From: an uncultured Bacillota bacterium
GTDB taxonomy: Bacteria > Bacillota_I > Bacilli_A > RFN20 > CAG-288
DNA: 64,000 nt
Direction of reading: 5' to 3'
Assembly (NCBI GenBank): GCA_949290645.1
Contig: CASESG010000006.1
Location: 1-64,000, forward strand
The notes under the pieces are model-generated. The model was given only the letters and a program-made list of their open reading frames with translations, was not told the DNA's origin and did not search any database. Numbering within the stretch: the stretch's first letter is position 1; the number at the start of each line of letters is the position of its first letter. The position numbers and the translations under genes were made by a program. Positions 61,352 through 64,000 of this stretch are shown here, piece after piece.

Positions 61352-61357
61352 ATTATA
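61352..61357 (-). promoter_or_regulatory. -10 element for alaS
   Basis: Minus strand TATAAT in the 72-base gap between the lipoprotein gene and alaS; the -35 is not clear. It would give a leader of about 30 bases. Confidence 0.5.
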
Positions 61358-61390
61358 CTCTTTTCAAAGAAAAGAGAAGAGGGAAAACGA

Positions 61391-62608
61391 TCAAGCGATG
61401 GTGACGACAGCGTTTGTGCCGTCCATGTCCGTGACGATCTCGACCTCCAGGGAATCGGTGTCCTCGAAGTGATACTCGCCGCTGACCGGATTGGTGTAGG
61501 GGAGGTCATCGGCGATGACGAAACGGGAGTTCTCCGCATTGAGTTCGGTCTCGCCCTTGGCAAAGGAGATCGTCGCCCCTTCGGCGAAAGCGGTGAGGTC
61601 GATCGTCGTGGTGTAGCAAAGTTTCTCCTCGCCCGTCATCAGCTGGTATCCGATGGTCCGGTCGTTTTCGACCGTCCCCGTCTGCTGCCCTGCCGTGCTG
61701 CTGATCAAATAGGTCGGAGCCTCAATCTTGGCGATCGCCTTTTCAAGATCCGGAAGAGGAAGCTCTCCCTGATAGCTTGTCTTCTCGCCATAGGTGAAAT
61801 CGGAGGTGGTGGAACTCGACTTGACGACGGCAGAGACCTTCTTGAGGTCGCTGTCCATGAAATACTGTGTCGTGTTCTCCGACTCGATCTGGACCAGACG
61901 ATAGGTCTCGTCCTTCTGGAAGCGATAGGTGATCTGGTTCTTGGTGCCGTAGGGGAGGTTCTTCTCGGAATCGTTGGGGTAGATGGGATTGGAGCCGGTC
62001 TTGGTGCTGGCCACAAGAGAGGTCAGGACGACATCCTGGCCGTCCATCGTGACATCGAAATGGTCGATTTGTGTCAAGGAATCCCCCAGGGAGGTAAAGA
62101 TGGTCTCGACATAGGAGTCGAAAAGCTCCTCCTTGGTCAGCTCCGAAGAGCCTTCCCCAGTGCCATCGAGGCTATCAAAGCGAGCGACATTCGCACCCTC
62201 CTTGATCTCGTTGTGCGATCCGAGGTAGTTCATTCCCGCCATGCTGTCGGAAAGGGCCGCCGTGAGAGTGCTCGAATCCGCCTTGGTCACAAAGCGCTGC
62301 ACGTTGGTGCCGGTCTCGTTCTCGCCTTTCATCGTCTGGAGAATCGCATCCGAATAGAACTCGGCGGTGCTGGAAGCGGACGTTCGGTCGTAGGAGACAA
62401 AGGGGCGCATGTTCTTGGGATAGATGGCGCTCATGTCCTCGAGATTGGACACCTCGACTTTCATCTTCGTGACTTCCTTGAGGTTAGCCTCGGCCTGGCT
62501 CAGGACCTTCTCGATCAGGTAGTCGTTGTCGACCACCGTGCTTGTCGTCGTGCAGGAAGGAAGAAGCAGGGAAAGCATTCCCAGCGGCAAAAGAATTTTC
62601 TTGTTCAT
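61391..62608 (-). CDS. predicted lipoprotein of unknown function
   Basis: A 405-residue lipoprotein with lipobox LLPSC (Cys19). The mature part is Asp/Ser/Thr-rich with alternating beta strands, similar in style to the decayed lipoprotein at 33688-36448 but without an obvious shared motif. No catalytic signature is recognised. AAGGAG lies 8 bases before the ATG, and a TAAAAT about 30 bases further upstream is a weak promoter candidate. It precedes alaS on the same strand. Confidence 0.8.
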   Translation of the reverse strand: MNKKILLPLGMLSLLLPSCTTTSTVVDNDYLIEKVLSQAEANLKEVTKMKVEVSNLEDMSAIYPKNMRPFVSYDRTSASSTAEFYSDAILQTMKGENETGTNVQRFVTKADSSTLTAALSDSMAGMNYLGSHNEIKEGANVARFDSLDGTGEGSSELTKEELFDSYVETIFTSLGDSLTQIDHFDVTMDGQDVVLTSLVASTKTGSNPIYPNDSEKNLPYGTKNQITYRFQKDETYRLVQIESENTTQYFMDSDLKKVSAVVKSSSTTSDFTYGEKTSYQGELPLPDLEKAIAKIEAPTYLISSTAGQQTGTVENDRTIGYQLMTGEEKLCYTTTIDLTAFAEGATISFAKGETELNAENSRFVIADDLPYTNPVSGEYHFEDTDSLEVEIVTDMDGTNAVVTIA

Positions 62609-62672
62609 CTTGTCTCTCCTTTTTGATATTTGTCCTAGATGATATTTTAGCAGAAAAAAGATATAGGGGAAA

Positions 62673-63340
62673 CTACTCCACCGACTTCAAGGACTCGCTC
62701 ATCGAGATGCGGCGGATCCTCAGATCCAGAAGAGAGAGACCAGAAGGGTCACGTCCAAGGAGAGAAGAAGGGCGAAGAGATAGGTCTCGAGATTGACATG
62801 GAAGATATGGTTGAGCAGGTTCGTCCGGTTGACGGAAAGGACGAGGACCGTCAAGGGATAGCCAAAGATCAGGCCGAAGAGGGAACCCAGAAGGGAATCG
62901 GCGAGGATCTCGTAGGTCAGCATCCACGAGATCTCGAAGAACGGGAAGCCACGGACTTTCATCGTGCGATGTCCCTTTTTCGCTTGGAGAGATTGAGGGC
63001 GACGAGGTTATCGATGACGACCACTCAGAGCAGGATGACGAAGACCTGAACGACGAAAGTCATCGTCGAGATGGAGGAGAGGACGCTGTCGACCTGGTTC
63101 ATCCCGTCGTCATAGGTGACGACGGAGAGAAAACGGCTGTCCTCGAGATAGGAGGAGAAATTGTCGGACAAAGAGACACCATCCTTCCGCGCCACGTGAT
63201 AGGTCGTCGGGGAAAGGTCGATCTCCGGAAAATCGTCAAACCGGAAGTGGATTCCTTGAGGAAAGGGTCGATACGAAGATCTCCGTCACCACCCACGAGT
63301 AGCGAGCCGTCCCGGAGGAGAAGGAGACCTCATCCCCCCA
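62673..63340 (-). pseudogene. remnant of an FtsX-type ABC permease
   Basis: The C-terminal half of an FtsX/MacB-like permease can be read across frames: an extracellular piece (TYHVARKDGVSLSDNFSS and on to SSISTMTFVVQVFVILL), an in-frame TGA near 63025, then NLVALNLSKRKRDIAR, a frameshift near 62960, KVRGFPFFEI with two more hydrophobic helices, another frameshift near 62720, and the end RRISMSESLKSVE. The N-terminal TM and much of the extracellular domain are missing. Confidence 0.75.
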
Positions 63341-63770
63341 ACGGAAAGGGAGAGCTGGCTGGGGAAGGAATTTGTCCTGTCCTTGAGCCCGACTTCGGTC
63401 AAGACCTCCTCGGGATCGAGAGGGAGGTGACGATGCTGGCGACGATTGCTACATTTTCATAAGCGGTCAGATTTTCCATCAGATTGTAGAACTGAAAGAA
63501 GAAGCCGATTTCGTTCCTTTGGAACAATTCCATCTTTTTGAACGTGAAATGGCAGACTTTCTCCCTATCGAAGAGATGTCTTTCCGAAGTCGCCATGTCC
63601 ACTCCTCCCAAGAGGTTGAGGAGCGCGGTTTTGCTCGCTCCCTGGGGCCCCAGGATGACACCGAAAGAGCCCTTCTGCAACGAGAAGGAGACATCCCGGG
63701 CATGGACGAGGGCCTCTTTCACGCCATAGTCCTTCTTGCGGTTCTGACAGACGATCTAGTTCTCTTTCAT
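63341..63770 (-). pseudogene. remnant of a MacB/LolD-like ABC ATPase
   Basis: Starts with an ATG at 63770 in an ATGA overlap with the flavodoxin-like gene, but codon 5 is TAG. The reading resumes YGVKEALVHARDVSFSLQKG. Walker A is altered (GPQGASKTALLN instead of GPSGSGKSTLLN). IGFFFQFYNLMENLTAYENV is a typical Q-loop region. A frameshift near 63410 leads to DPEEVLTEVGLKDRTNSFPSQLS, and the sequence then jumps straight into permease sequence: the signature motif, Walker B and the permease N-terminus are deleted. Confidence 0.78.
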
Positions 63771-64000
63771 CGGATGAAATTCGTGTGGATGGATTCCTCC
63801 TTCTTGGGGAGTCCCTCCTTCTCCTTCCGCTCCCTGATGCACTTCATCATGAAGGCCATGTTCCGCGCCAGTTGGCGGATCGTTATCAATCCTTCTTCGT
63901 CTTTGAGCGCCTCTTCCCTCGTGTTTCCGTGGATGGAGTTCCAATAGCGGGAGGAGACGATTGGCATCTCGGAGATGGTGAAATACTTGTTGAGCTCGTC
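63767..64000 (-). CDS. flavodoxin-like NAD(P)H-dependent reductase (3' part)
   Basis: The C-terminal 77 residues of a gene that runs off the window. EMPIVSSRYWNSIHGNT, DEEGLITIRQLARNMAFM and TNFIR at the end match flavodoxin-fold NAD(P)H-dependent oxidoreductases (iron-sulfur flavoprotein/FMN reductase type). It was evidently the upstream partner of the decayed ABC transporter (ATGA overlap) and itself shows no break within the window. Confidence 0.75.
   Translation of the reverse strand, partial: DELNKYFTISEMPIVSSRYWNSIHGNTREEALKDEEGLITIRQLARNMAFMMKCIRERKEKEGLPKKEESIHTNFIR

Noticed and set aside
61319-61390. T-box leader for alaS
   Set aside because: The gap is only 72 bases with a plain -10 and ribosome binding site; the same holds for valS (21-base gap).
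58943-62626. A 1227-codon open frame on the plus strand
   Set aside because: Complement of alaS and the lipoprotein gene; composition is that of a shadow frame.
62673-63770. TGA or TAG reassignment explaining the in-frame stops
   Set aside because: Intact genes across the window end at TGA, TAG and TAA at expected positions, and the broken genes also contain frameshifts.

Overview
The window is a gene-dense stretch of a bacterial chromosome, at roughly 50-55 % G+C by eye. Gene content and order point to Bacillota (Firmicutes): tig-lon-engB-valS...radC resembles the Bacillus tig/lon/ysxC/valS/radC neighbourhood, and rimP-nusA-ylxR-ylxQ-infB-rbfA lies beside truB-ribF and rpsO. Lipoprotein signals, Shine-Dalgarno sequences and sigma-A-like promoters (TTGACA / TATAAT) are all of Gram-positive type. 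TGA acts as a normal stop, so this is not a Mycoplasma-code organism. Acetate kinase, glycogen phosphorylase and branching enzyme, and an [FeFe]-hydrogenase-like protein suggest an anaerobic, acetate-forming, glycogen-storing fermenter, possibly an uncultured gut lineage near the Erysipelotrichia/Mollicutes. That placement is inference.

Layout. 132-8146 (-): tig, lon, engB, valS, a small double-glycine-leader peptide gene and radC. 8218-12950 (-): glgB, glgP and a small helical protein. 13080-16252 (+): ackA and two thioredoxin-like lipoproteins. 16253-17242 (-): a DHH phosphoesterase. 17326-17403 (+): tRNA-Arg(TCT). 17382-20138 (-): [FeFe]-hydrogenase-like protein, Mrp ATPase and a HEPN-like/CBS protein in overlapping reading frames. 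20213-26262 (-): a 1653-residue membrane-anchored giant, a pseudouridine synthase and a short IMPACT-family protein. 26337-29141 (+): CPBP protease, TraX-like protein, thioredoxin, MscL. 29206-30336 (-): an IMP dehydrogenase without CBS domains. 30464-32988 (+): a two-TM membrane protein and LemA. 33041-36448: two decayed genes, a VOC protein and a long lipoprotein. 36513-40543 (-): nitroreductase, HI0933-like flavoprotein, DUF5677 protein and an RNA uracil-C5 methyltransferase. 40836-44997 (+): an ABC-2 export system. 44994-54499: SDR, rpsO, a TtcA-type tRNA thiolase with an extra domain, divergent truB-ribF, and the nusA operon. 54664-58244 (+): a heterodimeric ABC exporter. 58293-62608 (-): lipoprotein, alaS, ruvX. 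62673-64000 (-): remnant of an ABC/FtsX transporter downstream of a flavodoxin-like reductase that runs off the window.

Most transcription units are tightly packed, with ATGA, TGATG or GTGA stop-start overlaps implying translational coupling. Several promoters sit so close to the start codon that the mRNA would be nearly leaderless (47559, 47585, 54664). The nusA operon has an excellent promoter followed by an intrinsic terminator ahead of the first gene, the arrangement expected for NusA feedback control.

Items most worth a second look: the double-glycine peptide between valS and radC, the 1653-residue protein with a CvpA-like N-terminus, the HEPN-CBS/Mrp/hydrogenase operon, the extended TtcA, and the eroded lipoprotein and transporter genes. 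I see no CRISPR array, insertion sequence or prophage.
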